Part shown: positions 1 through 11,963 of the stretch, piece by piece
Numbering within the stretch: the stretch's first letter is position 1
Layout of the letters: the number at the start of each line of letters is the position of its first letter
Source: Saposhnikovia divaricata
Taxonomy: Eukaryota; Streptophyta; Magnoliopsida; Apiales; Apiaceae
Assembly (NCBI GenBank): GCA_036435485.1
Contig: CM071599.1
Coordinates: forward strand, 1,550,001-1,614,000
Direction: 5' to 3'
DNA: 64,000 bases
Notes under the pieces: generated by a model
Seen by the model: only the letters and a program-made list of their open reading frames with translations
Told to the model about the DNA's origin: nothing
Databases searched by the model: none
Translations under genes and position numbers: made by a program

Positions 1-154
1 TCGGACCATTTTGTGGATATTTTTACATATTTTGTTCCTATGGGTTATTGGAATTCAACGAAATTTTATTTGACGCGGGTCGAACCTGAATCGGAGCTGA
101 TATGATCGAAACTCGGTTTTCGGATAATCCTCAAAGTGGTTAGTACACGGGATA

Positions 155-3100
155 TTGTTAAAAATCGAGTCGGACCATTTTAGGGATATTTTTACATATT
201 TTGTTCCTATGGGTTATTGGAATTCAACGAAATTTTATTTGACGCAGTTCGGACCGGAATCGGAGCTGATATTATCGAAACTCGGTTTTCGAAAAATTCT
301 CAAAGGGGTTAGTACAAGGGATATTGTTAAAAATCAAGTCGGACCATTTTGTGGATATTTTTACATATTTTGTTCCTGTGGGTTATTGGAATTCAACGAA
401 ATTTTATTTGACGCAGTTCGGACCGGAATCGGAGCTGATATAATCGAAACTCGGTTTTTGAAAAATTCTCAAAGGGGTTAGTACACGGGATATTGTTAAA
501 GTTCAAGTCGGACCATTTTGTGGATATTTTTACATATTTTGTTCCAATGGGTTATTGGAATTCAACGAAATTTTATTTGACGCAGTTCGGACCGGAATCG
601 GAGCTGATATAATCGAAACTCGGTTTTCGGATAATCCTCAAAGTGGTTAGTACACGGGATATTGTTAAAAATCGAGTCAGACCATTTTAGGGATATTTTT
701 ACATATTATGTTCCTATGGGTTATTGGAATTCAACGAAATTTTATTTGACGCAGTTCGGACCGGAATCGGAGCTGATATTATCGAAACTCGGTTTTCGAA
801 AAATTCTCAAAGGGGTTAGTACAAGGGATATTGTTAAAAATCAAGTCGGACCATTTTGTGGATATTTTACATATTTTGTTCATGTGGGTTATTGGAATTC
901 AACGAAATTTTATTTGACGCAGTTCGGACCGGAATCGGAGCTGATATAATCGAAACTCGGTTTTTGAAAAATTCTCAAAGGGGTTAGTACACGGGATATT
1001 GTTAAAAATCAAGTCGGACCATTTTGTGGATATTTTTATATATTTTGTTCCTATGGGTTATTGAAATTTAACAAAATTTTATTTGACGCGGGTCGAACCT
1101 GAATCGGAGCTGATATGATCGAAACTCGGTTTTCGGATAATCCTCAAAGTGGTTAGTACACGGGATATTGTTAAAAATTGAGTCGGACCATTTTGTGGAT
1201 ATTTTTGCATATTTTGTTCCTATGGGTTATTGGAATTTAACGAAATTTTATTTGACGCAATTCGGACCGGAATCGGAGCTGATATGATCAAAACTCGGTT
1301 TTCGAAAATTCTCAAAGGGGTTTTTACATGGGATATTGTTAAAAATCAAGTCAGACCATTTTGTGGATATTTTTACATATTTTGTTCCTATGGGTTATTG
1401 GAATTCAACAAAATTTTATTTGACGCGGGTCGGACCGGAATCGGAGCTGATATAATCGAAACTCGGTTTTCGGATAATCCTCAAAGTGGTTAGTACACGG
1501 GATATTGTTAAAAATCAAGTCGGACCATTTTGTGGATATTTTTATATATTTTGTTCCTATGGGTTATTGAAATTTAACAAAATTTTATTTGACGCGGGTC
1601 GAACCTGAATCGGAGCTGATATGATCGAAACTCGGTTTTCGGATAATCCTCAAAGTGGTTAGTACACGGGATATTGTTAAAAATTGAGTCGGACCATTTT
1701 GTGGATATTTTTACATATTTTGTTCCTATGGGTTATTGGAATTCAACGAAATTTTATTTGGCGCAATTCGGACCGGAATCGGAGCTCATATGATCAAGAC
1801 TCGGTTTTCGAAAATTCTCACAGGGGTTAGTACACGGGATATTGTTAAAAATCAAGTCGGACCATTTTGTGGATATTATTACATATTTTGTTCCTATGGG
1901 TTATTGGAATTCAACGAAATTTTATTTTGCGCAATTCGGACCGGAATCGGAGCTGATATGATCAAAACTCGGTTTTCGAAAATTCTCAAAGGGGTTAGTA
2001 CACGGGATATTGTTAAAAATCAAGTCGGACCATTTTGTGGATATTTTTACATATTTTGTTCCTATGGGTTATTGGAATTCAACGAAATTTTATTTGACGC
2101 AGTTCGGACCGGAATCGGAGCTGATATAATCGAAACTCGGGTTTTGAAAAATTCCCAAAGGGGTTAGTACACGGGATATTGTTAAAGTTCAAGTCGGACC
2201 ATTTTGTGGATATTTTTACATATTTTGTTCCAATGGGTTATTGGAATTCAACGAAATTTTATTTGACGCAGTTCGGACCGGAATCGGAGCTGATATAATC
2301 GAAACTCGGTTTTTGAAAAATTCCCAAAGGGGTTAGTGCACGGGATATTATTAAAAATCAGGTCGGACCATTTTGTGGATATTTTTACATATTTTATTCC
2401 TATGGGTTATTGGAATTCAACGAAATTTTATTTGATGCAGTTCGGACCGGAATCGGAGCTGATATAATCGAAACTCGGTTTTTGAAAAATTCCCAAAGGG
2501 GTTAGTACACGGGATATTGTTAAAAATCAAGTCGGACCATTTTTGGATATTTTTACATATTTTGTTCCTATGGGTTATTGAAATTCAACAAAATTTTATT
2601 TGACGCGGGTCGAACCTGAATCGGAGCTCATATGATCGAAACTCGGTTTTCGGATAATCCTCAAAGTGGTTAGTACACGGGATATTGTTAAAAATCGAGT
2701 TGGACCATTTTAGGGATATTTTTACATATTTTGTTCCTATGGGTTATTGGAATTTAACGAAATTTTATTTGACGCAGTTCGGACTGGAATAGGAGCTGAT
2801 ATAATCGAAACTCGGTTTTCGAAAAATTCTCAAAGGGGTTAGTACACGGGATATTGTTAAAAATCAAGTCGGACCATTTTGTGGATATTTTTACATATTT
2901 TGTTCATGTGGGTTATTGGAATTCAACGAAATTTTATTTGACGCTGTTCGGACCGGAATCGGAGCTGATATAATCGAAACTCGGTTTTTGAAAAATTCTC
3001 AAAGGGGTTAGTACACGGGTTATTGTTAAAAATCAAGTCGGACCATTTTGTGGATATTTTTACATATTTTGTTCCTGTGGGTTATTGGAATTCAACGAAA

Positions 3101-4372
3101 TTTTATTTGACGCAGTTCGGACCGGAATCGGAGCTGATATAATCGAAACTCTGTTTTTGAAAAATTCTCAAAGGGGTTAGTACACGGGATATTGTTAAAA
3201 ATCAAGTCGGACCATTTTGTGGATATTTTTGTATATTTTGTTCCTATGGGTTATTGGAATTCAACGAAATTTTATTTGACGCGGGTCGGACCGGAATCGG
3301 AGCTGATATAATCGAAACTCGGTTTTCGGATAATCCTCAAAGTGGTTAGTACACGGGATATTGTTAAAAATTGAGTCGGACCATTTTGTGGATATTTTTA
3401 CATATTTTGTTCCTGTGGGTTATTGGAATTCAACGAAATTTTATTTGACGCTGTTCGGACCGGAATCGGAGCTGATATAATCGAAACTCGGTTTTTGAAA
3501 AATTCTCAAAGGGGTTAGTACACGGGTTATTGTTAAAAATCAAGTCGGACCATTTTGTGGATATTTTTACATATTTTGTTCCTGTGGGTTATTGGAATTC
3601 AACGAAATTTTATTTGACGCAGTTCGGACCGGAATCGGAGCTGATATAATCGAAACTCTGTTTTTGAAAAATTCTCAAAGGGGTTAGTACACGGGATATT
3701 GTTAAAAATCAAGTCGGACCATTTTGTGGATATTTTTATATATTTTGTTCCTATGGGTTATTGGAATTCAACGAAATTTTATTTGACGCGGGTCGGACCG
3801 GAATCGGAGCTGATATAATCGAAACTCGGTTTTCGGATAATCCTCAAAGTGGTTAGTACACGGGATATTGTTAAAAATTGAGTCGGACCATTTTGTGGAT
3901 ATTTTTACATATTTTGTTCCTATGGGTTATTGGAATTCAACGAAATTTTATTTGGCGCAATTGGGACCGGAATCGGAGCTGATATGATCAAAACTCGGTT
4001 TTCGAAAATTCTCACAGGGGTTAGTACACGGGATATTGTTAAAAATCAAGTCGGACCATTTTGTGGATATTATTACATATTTTGTTCTTATGGGTTATTG
4101 GAATTCAACGAAATTTTATTTTGCGCAATTCGGACCGGAATCGGAGCTGATATGATCAAAACTCGGTTTTCGAAAATTCTCAAAGGGGTTAGTACACGGG
4201 ATATTGTTAAAAATCAAGTCGGACCATTTTGTGGATATTTTTACATATTTTGTTCCTATGGGTTATTGGAATTCAACGAAATTTTATTTGACGCGGGTCG
4301 AACCTGAATCGGAGCTGATATGATCGAAACTCGGTTTTCGGATAATCCTCAAAGTGGTTAGTACACGGGATA
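155..4372 (+). repeat. HOR copy A1, 25-mer (4,218 bp)
   Basis: Markers at 155, 662, 1230 and 1736 recur 4,218 bp later at 4373, 4880, 5448 and 5954. The unit is an expanded relative of the 2,024 bp 12-mer that follows. Compared with the copy at 8421-11963 it has an extra monomer near 1.86-2.03 kb (the TATTATTACAT type with TTTTGCGCAATTC) and a tandem triplication-like repeat of three monomers: the GACGCTGTTCGG, GGGTTATTGTT and CTCTGTTTTTG markers at about 2.9-3.3 kb recur 507 bp later at 3.4-3.8 kb. The first 154 bases of the window match the bases just before 4373, so homology continues off the left edge. Confidence 0.8.
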
Positions 4373-6396
4373 TTGTTAAAAATCGAGTCGGACCATTTTA
4401 GGGATATTTTTACATATTTTGTTCCTATGGGTTATTGGAATTCAACGAAATTTTATTTGACGCAGTTCGGACCGGAATCGGAGCTGATATTATCGAAACT
4501 CGGTTTTCGAAAAATTCTCAAAGGGGTTAGTACAAGGGATATTGTTAAAAATCAAGTCGGACCATTTTGTGGATATTTTTACATATTTTGTTCCTGTGGG
4601 TTATTGGAATTCAACGAAATTTTATTTGACGCAGTTCGGACCGGAATCGGAGCTGATATAATCGAAACTCGGTTTTTGAAAAATTCTCAAAGGGGTTAGT
4701 ACACGGGATATTGTTAAAGTTCAAGTCGGACCATTTTGTGGATATTTTTACATATTTTGTTCCAATGGGTTATTGGAATTCAACGAAATTTTATTTGACG
4801 CAGTTCGGACCGGAATCGGAGCTGATATAATCGAAACTCCGTTTTCGGATAATCCTCAAAGTGGTTAGTACACGGGATATTGTTAAAAATCGAGTCAGAC
4901 CATTTTAGGGATATTTTTACATATTATGTTCCTATGGGTTATTGGAATTCAACGAAATTTTATTTGACGCAGTTCGGACCGGAATCGGAGCTGATATTAT
5001 CGAAACTCGGTTTTCGAAAAATTCTCAAAGGGGTTAGTACAAGGGATATTGTTAAAAATCAAGTCGGACCATTTTGTGGATATTTTACATATTTTGTTCA
5101 TGTGGGTTATTGGAATTCAACGAAATTTTATTTGACGCAGTTCGGACCGGAATCGGAGCTGATATAATCGAAACTCGGTTTTTGAAAAATTCTCAAAGGG
5201 GTTAGTATACGGGATATTGTTAAAAATCAAGTCGGACCATTTTGTGGATATTTTTATATATTTTGTTCCTATGGGTTATTGAAATTTAACAAAATTTTAT
5301 TTGACGCGGGTCGAACCTGAATCGGAGCTGATATGATCGAAACTCGGTTTTCGGATAATCCTCAAAGTGGTTAGTACACGGGATATTGTTAAAAATTGAG
5401 TCGGACCATTTTGTGGATATTTTTACATATTTTGTTCCTATGGGTTATTGGAATTTAACGAAATTTTATTTGACGCAATTCGCACCGGAATCGGAGCTGA
5501 TATGATCAAAACTCGGTTTTCGAAAATTCTCAAAGGGGTTTTTACATGGGATATTGTTAAAAATCAAGTCAGACCATTTTGTGGATATTTTTACATATTT
5601 TGTTCCTGTGGGTTATTGGAATTCAACGAAATTTTATTTGACGCAGTTCGGACCGGAATCGGAGCTGATATAATCGAAACTCGGTTTTTGAAAAATTCTC
5701 AAAGGGGTTAGTACACGGGATATTGTTAAAAATCAAGTCGGACCATTTTGTGGATATTTTTATATATTTTGTTCCTATGGGTTATTGAAATTTAACAAAA
5801 TTTTATTTGACGTGGGTCGAACCTGAATCGGAGCTGATATGATCGAAACTCGGTTTTCGGATAATCCTCAAAGTGGTTAGTACACGGGATATTGTTAAAA
5901 ATTGAGTCACACCATTTTGTGGATATTTTTACATATTTTGTTCCTATGGGTTATTGGAATTCAACGAAATTTTATTTGGCGCAATTCGGACCGGAATCGG
6001 AGCTGATATGATCAAGACTCGGTTTTCGAAAATTCTCACAGGGGTTAGTACACGGGATATTGTTAAAAATCAAGTCGGACCATTTTGTGGATATTTTTAC
6101 ATATTTTGTTCCTATGGGTTATTGGAATTCAACGAAATTTTATTTGACGCAGTTCGGACCGGAATCGGAGCTGATATAATCAAAACTCGGTTTTCGAAAA
6201 TTCTCAAAGGGGTTAGTACACGGGATATTGTTAAAAATCAAGTCGGACCATTTTGTGGATATTTTTACATATTTTGTTCCTATGGGTTATTGGAATTCAA
6301 CGAAATTTTATTTGACGCGGGTCGAACCTGAATCGGAGCTGATATGATCGAAACTCGGTTTTCGGATAATCCTCAAAGTGGTTAGTACACGGGATA
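4373..6396 (+). repeat. HOR copy A2, 12-mer (2,024 bp)
   Basis: This is the first clean copy of the 2,024 bp dodecamer (12 monomers, several of 168 bp). It is followed directly by a second copy with only scattered differences. One monomer, about 4.69-4.86 kb, has GTTAAAGTTCAAG and TTCCAATGGG and matches the equivalent monomer at about 0.49-0.66 kb, whereas the copies at 6397, 8421 and 11964 carry a type b monomer there. The copy also has private changes, such as TTCGCACCGG near 5480 and CTCCGTTTTCGG near 4838. Confidence 0.85.
4493..4510. other. Short dyad symmetry TCGAAA-6-TTTCGA
   Basis: Six-base arms TCGAAA (4493-4498) and TTTCGA (4505-4510) flank CTCGGT. The same arrangement occurs in monomers that combine a GATC or TATC plus GAAAC with TTTTCGA. 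Type c monomers carry instead the perfect ten-base palindrome TTTTCGAAAA (for example 27608-27617), and type a monomers the near-palindrome TTTTTGAAAAA. Short dyads like these are reported in several centromeric satellites; formation of a structure here is inference. Confidence 0.55.
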
Positions 6397-8420
6397 TTGT
6401 TAAAAATCGAGTCGGACCATTTTAGGGATATTTTTACATATTTTGTTCCTATGGGTTATTGGAATTCAACGAAATTTTATTTGACGCAGTTCGGACCGGA
6501 ATCGGAGCTGATATTATCGAAACTCGGTTTTCGAAAAATTCTCAAAGGGGTTAGTACAAGGGATATTGTTAAAAATCAAGTCGGACCATTTTGTGGATAT
6601 TTTTACATATTTTGTTCCTGTGGGTTATTGGAATTCAACGAAATTTTATTTGACGCAGTTCGGACCGGAATCGGAGCTGATATAATCGAAACTCGGTTTT
6701 TGAAAAATTCTCAAAGGGGTTAGTACACGGGATATTGTTAAAAATCAAGTCGGACCATTTTGTGGATATTTTTATATATTTTGTTCCTATGGGTTATTGA
6801 AATTTAACAAAATTTTATTTGACGCGGGTCGAACCTGAATCGGAGCTGATATGATCGAAACTCGGTTTTCGGATAATCCTCAAAGTGGTTAGTACACGGG
6901 ATATTGTTAAAAATCGAGTCAGACCATTTTAGGGATATTTTTACATATTATGTTCCTATGGGTTATTGGAATTCAACGAAATTTTATTTGACGCAGTTCG
7001 GACCGGAATCGGAGCTGATATTATCGAAACTCGGTTTTCGAAAAATTCTCAAAGGGGTTAGTACAAGGGATATTGTTAAAAATCAAGTCGGACCATTTTG
7101 TGGATATTTTACATATTTTGTTCATGTGGGTTATTGGAATTCAACGAAATTTTATTTGACGCAGTTCGGACCGGAATCGGAGCTGATATAATCGAAACTC
7201 GGTTTTTGAAAAATTCTCAAAGGGGTTAGTACACGGGATATTGTTAAAAATCAAGTCGGACCATTTTGTGGATATTTTTATATATTTTGTTCCTATGGGT
7301 TATTGAAATTTAACAAAATTTTATTTGACGCGGGTCGAACCTGAATCGGAGCTGATATGATCGAAACTCGGTTTTCGGATAATCCTCAAAGTGGTTAGTA
7401 CACGGGATATTGTTAAAAATTGAGTCGGACCATTTTGTGGATATTTTTACATATTTTGTTCCTATGGGTTATTGGAATTTAACGAAATTTTATTTGACGC
7501 AATTCGGACCGGAATCGGAGCTGATATGATCAAAACTCGGTTTTCGAAAATTCTCAAAGGGGTTTTTACATGGGATATTGTTAAAAATCAAGTCAGACCA
7601 TTTTGTGGATATTTTTACATATTTTGTTCCTGTGGGTTATTGGAATTCAACGAAATTTTATTTGACGCAGTTCGGACCGGAATCGGAGCTGATATAATCG
7701 AAACTCGGTTTTTGAAAAATTCTCAAAGGGGTTAGTACACGGGATATTGTTAAAAATCAAGTCGGACCATTTTGTGGATATTTTTATATATTTTGTTCCT
7801 ATGGGTTATTGAAATTTAACAAAATTTTATTTGACGTGGGTCGAACCTGAATCGGAGCTGATATGATCGAAACTCGGTTTTCGGATAATCCTCAAAGTGG
7901 TTAGTACACGGGATATTGTTAAAAATTGAGTCACACCATTTTGTGGATATTTTTACATATTTTGTTCCTATGGGTTATTGGAATTCAACGAAATTTTATT
8001 TGGCGCAATTCGGACCGGAATCGGAGCTGATATGATCAAGACTCGGTTTTCGAAAATTCTCACAGGGGTTAGTACACGGGATATTGTTAAAAATCAAGTC
8101 GGACCATTTTGTGGATATTTTTACATATTTTGTTCCTATGGGTTATTGGAATTCAACGAAATTTTATTTGACGCAGTTCGGACCGGAATCGGAGCTGATA
8201 TAATCAAAACTCGGTTTTCGAAAATTCTCAAAGGGGTTAGTACACGGGATATTGTTAAAAATCAAGTCGGACCATTTTGTGGATATTTTTACATATTTTG
8301 TTCCTATGGGTTATTGGAATTCAACGAAATTTTATTTGACGCGGGTCGAACCTGAATCGGAGCTGATATGATCGAAACTCGGTTTTCGGATAATCCTCAA
8401 AGTGGTTAGTACACGGGATA
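6397..8420 (+). repeat. HOR copy A3, 12-mer (2,024 bp)
   Basis: This is the second full copy of the dodecamer; its markers at 6397, 6904, 7472 and 7978 are each 2,024 bp after those of copy A2. It contains the TTTTTACATGGG monomer near 7.56 kb, the GACGTGGGTCG type b monomer near 7.84 kb, and the type c to type a pair that closes the unit. Confidence 0.87.
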
Positions 8421-11400
8421 TTGTTAAAAATCGAGTCAGACCATTTTAGGGATATTTTTACATATTATGTTCCTATGGGTTATTGGAATTCAACGAAATT
8501 TTATTTGACGCAGTTCGGACCGGAATCGGAGCTGATATTATCGAAACTCGGTTTTCGAAAAATTCTCAAAGGGGTTAGTACAAGGGATATTGTTAAAAAT
8601 CAAGTCGGACCATTTTGTGGATATTTTTACATATTTTGTTCCTGTGGGTTATTGGAATTCAACGAAATTTTATTTGACGCAGTTCGGACCGGAATCGGAG
8701 CTGATATAATCGAAACTCGGTTTTTTAAAAATTCTCAAAGGGGTTAGTACACGGGATATTGTTAAAAATCAAGTCGGACCATTTTGTGGATATTTTTATA
8801 TATTTTGTTCCTATGGGTTATTGAAATTTAACAAAATTTTATTTGACGCGGGTCGAACCTGAATCGGAGCTGATATGATCGAAACTCGGTTTTCGGATAA
8901 TCCTCAAAGTGGTTAGTACACGGGATATTGTTAAAAATCGAGTCAGACCATTTTAGGGATATTTTTACATATTATGTTCCTATGGGTTATTGGAATTCAA
9001 CGAAATTTTATTTGACGCAGTTCGGACCGGAATCGGAGCTGATATTATCGAAACTCGGTTTTCGAAAAATTCTCAAAGGGGTTAGTACAAGGGATATTGT
9101 TAAAAATCAAGTCGGACCATTTTGTGGATATTTTACATATTTTGTTCATGTGGGTTATTGGAATTCAACGAAATTTTATTTGACGCAGTTCGGACCGGAA
9201 TCGGAGCTGATATAATCGAAACTCGGTTTTTGAAAAATTCTCAAAGGGGTTAGTACACGGGATATTGTTAAAAATCAAGTCGGACCATTTTGTGGATATT
9301 TTTATATATTTTGTTCCTATGGGTTATTGAAATTTAACAAAATTTTATTTGACGCGGGTCGAACCTGAATCGGAGCTGATATGATCGAAACTCGGTTTTC
9401 GGATAATCCTCAAAGTGGTTAGTACACGGGATATTGTTAAAAATTGAGTCGGACCATTTTGTGGATATTTTTACATATTTTGTTCCTATGGGTTATTGGA
9501 ATTTAACGAAATTTTATTTGACGCAATTCGGACCGGAATCGGAGCTGATATGATCAAAACTCGGTTTTCGAAAATTCTCAAAGGGGTTTTTACATGGGAT
9601 ATTGTTAAAAATCAAGTCAGACCATTTTGTGGATATTTTTACATATTTTGTTCCTGTGGGTTATTGGAATTCAACGAAATTTTATTTGACGCAGTTCGGA
9701 CCGGAATCGGAGCTGATATAATCGAAACTCGGTTTTTGAAAAATTCTCAAAGGGGTTAGTACACGGGATATTGTTAAAAATCAAGTCGGACCATTTTGTG
9801 GATATTTTTATATATTTTGTTCCTATGGGTTATTGAAATTTAACAAAATTATATTTGACGTGGGTCGAACCTGAATCGGAGCTGATATGATCGAAACTCG
9901 GTTTTCGGATAATCCTCAAAGTGGTTAGTACACGGGATATTGTTAAAAATTGAGTCACACCATTTTGTGGATATTTTTACATATTTTGTTCCTATGGGTT
10001 ATTGGAATTCAACGAAATTTTATTTGGCGCAATTCGGACCGGAATCGGAGCTGATATGATCAAGACTCGGTTTTCGAAAATTCTCACAGGGGTTAGTACA
10101 CGGGATATTGTTAAAAATCAAGTCGGACCATTTTGTGGATATTTTTACATATTTTGTTCCTATGGGTTATTGGAATTCAACGAAATTTTATTTGACGCAG
10201 TTCGGACCGGAATCGGAGCTGATATAATCGAAACTCGGGTTTTGAAAAATTCCCAAAGGGGTTAGTACACGGGATATTGTTAAAAATCAAGTCGGACCAT
10301 TTTGTGGATATTTTTACATATTTTGTTCCAATGGGTTATTGGAATTCAACGAAATTTTATTTGACGCAGTTCGGACCGGAATCGGAGCTGATATAATCGA
10401 AACTCGGTTTTTGAAAAATTCCCAAAGGGGTTAGTGCACGGGATATTATTAAAAATCAGGTCGGACCATTTTGTGGATATTTTTACATATTTTGTTCCTA
10501 TGGGTTATTGGAATTCAACGAAATTTTATTTGATGCAGTTCGGACCGGAATCGGAGCTGATATAATCGAAACTCGGTTTTTGAAAAATTCCCAAAGGGGT
10601 TAGTACACGGGATATTGTTAAAAATCAAGTCGGACCATTTTTGGATATTTTTACATATTTTGTTCCTATGGGTTATTGAAATTCAACAAAATTTTATTTG
10701 ACGCGGGTTGAACCTGAATCGGAGCTCATATGATCGAAACTCGGTTTTCGGATAATCCTCAAAGTGGTTAGTACACGGGATATTGTTAAAAATCGAGTTG
10801 GACCATTTTAGGGATATTTTTACATATTTTGTTCCTATGGGTTATTGGAATTCAACGAAATTTTATTTGACGCAGTTCGGACTGGAATAGGAGCTGATAT
10901 AATCGAAACTCGGTTTTCGAAAAATTCTCAAAGGGGTTAGTACACGGGATATTGTTAAAAATCAAGTCGGACCATTTTGTGGATATTTTTACATATTTTG
11001 TTCCTGTGGGTTATTGGAATTCAACGAAATTTTATTTGACGCTGTTCGGACCGGAATCGGAGCTGATATAATCGAAACTCGGTTTTTGAAAAATTCTCAA
11101 AGGGGTTAGTACACGGGTTATTGTTAAAAATCAAGTCGGACCATTTTGTGGATATTTTTACATATTTTGTTCCTGTGGGTTATTGGAATTCAACGAAATT
11201 TTATTTGACGCAGTTCGGACCGGAATCGGAGCTGATATAATCGAAACTCTGTTTTTGAAAAATTCTCAAAGGGGTTAGTACACGGGATATTGTTAAAAAT
11301 CAAGTCGGACCATTTTGTGGATATTTTTATATATTTTGTTCATATGGGTTATTGGAATTCAACGAAATTTTATTTGACGCGGGTCGGACCGGAATCGGAG

Positions 11401-11963
11401 CTGATATAATCGAAACTCGGTTTTCGGATAATCCTCAAAGTGGTTAGTACACGGGTTATTGTTAAAAATTGAGTCGGACCATTTTGTGGATATTTTTACA
11501 TATTTTGTTCCTATGGGTTATTGGAATTCAACGAAATTTTATTTGGCGCAATTGGGACCGGAATCGGAGCTGATATGATCAAAACTCGGTTTTCGAAAAT
11601 TCTCACAGGGGTTAGTACACGGGATATTGTTAAAAATCAAGTCGGACCATTTTGTGGATATTATTACATATTTTGTTCTTATGGGTTATTGGAATTCAAC
11701 GAAATTTTATTTTGCGCAATTCGGACCGGAATCGGAGCTGATATGATCAAAACTCGCTTTTCGAAAATTCTCAAAGGGGTTAGTACACGGGATATTGTTA
11801 AAAATCAAGTCGGACCATTTTGTGGATATTTTTACATATTTTGTTCCTATGGGTTATTGGAATTCAACGAAATTTTATTTGACGCGGGTCGAACCTGAAT
11901 CGGAGCTGATATGATCGAAACTCGGTTTTCGGATAATCCTCAAAGTGGTTAGTACACGGGATA
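8421..11963 (+). repeat. HOR copy A4, 21-mer (3,543 bp)
   Basis: The first part follows the 2,024 bp HOR (markers 8421, 8928, 9496, 10002). From about 10.27 kb it switches to a run matching 2.2-4.37 kb in copy A1, including the GTGCACGGGATATTATT joint (CGGG at 2341 and at 10439). It lacks the extra monomer and the three-monomer duplication of A1, four monomers or 675 bp in all. Its first monomer has GAGTCAGACC and ACATATTATG, like the monomer three places later, where A2 and A3 have GAGTCGGACC and ACATATTTTG. That suggests local sequence exchange. Confidence 0.8.

Noticed and set aside
81..95. GGGTCGAACCTG resembles an RNA polymerase III B box or tRNA T-loop
   Set aside because: The third base of the box differs, I found no matching A box upstream at suitable spacing, and no cloverleaf can be drawn. 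It is simply the type b variant.
1736..2167. Open frames of 70-196 codons throughout the window, with repeated peptides such as DIVKNQVGPFCGY
   Set aside because: All are translations of the satellite in different frames; the same DNA gives other peptides in the other frames, ends are set by monomer variants, and there is no gene-like start context, domain or intron signal.
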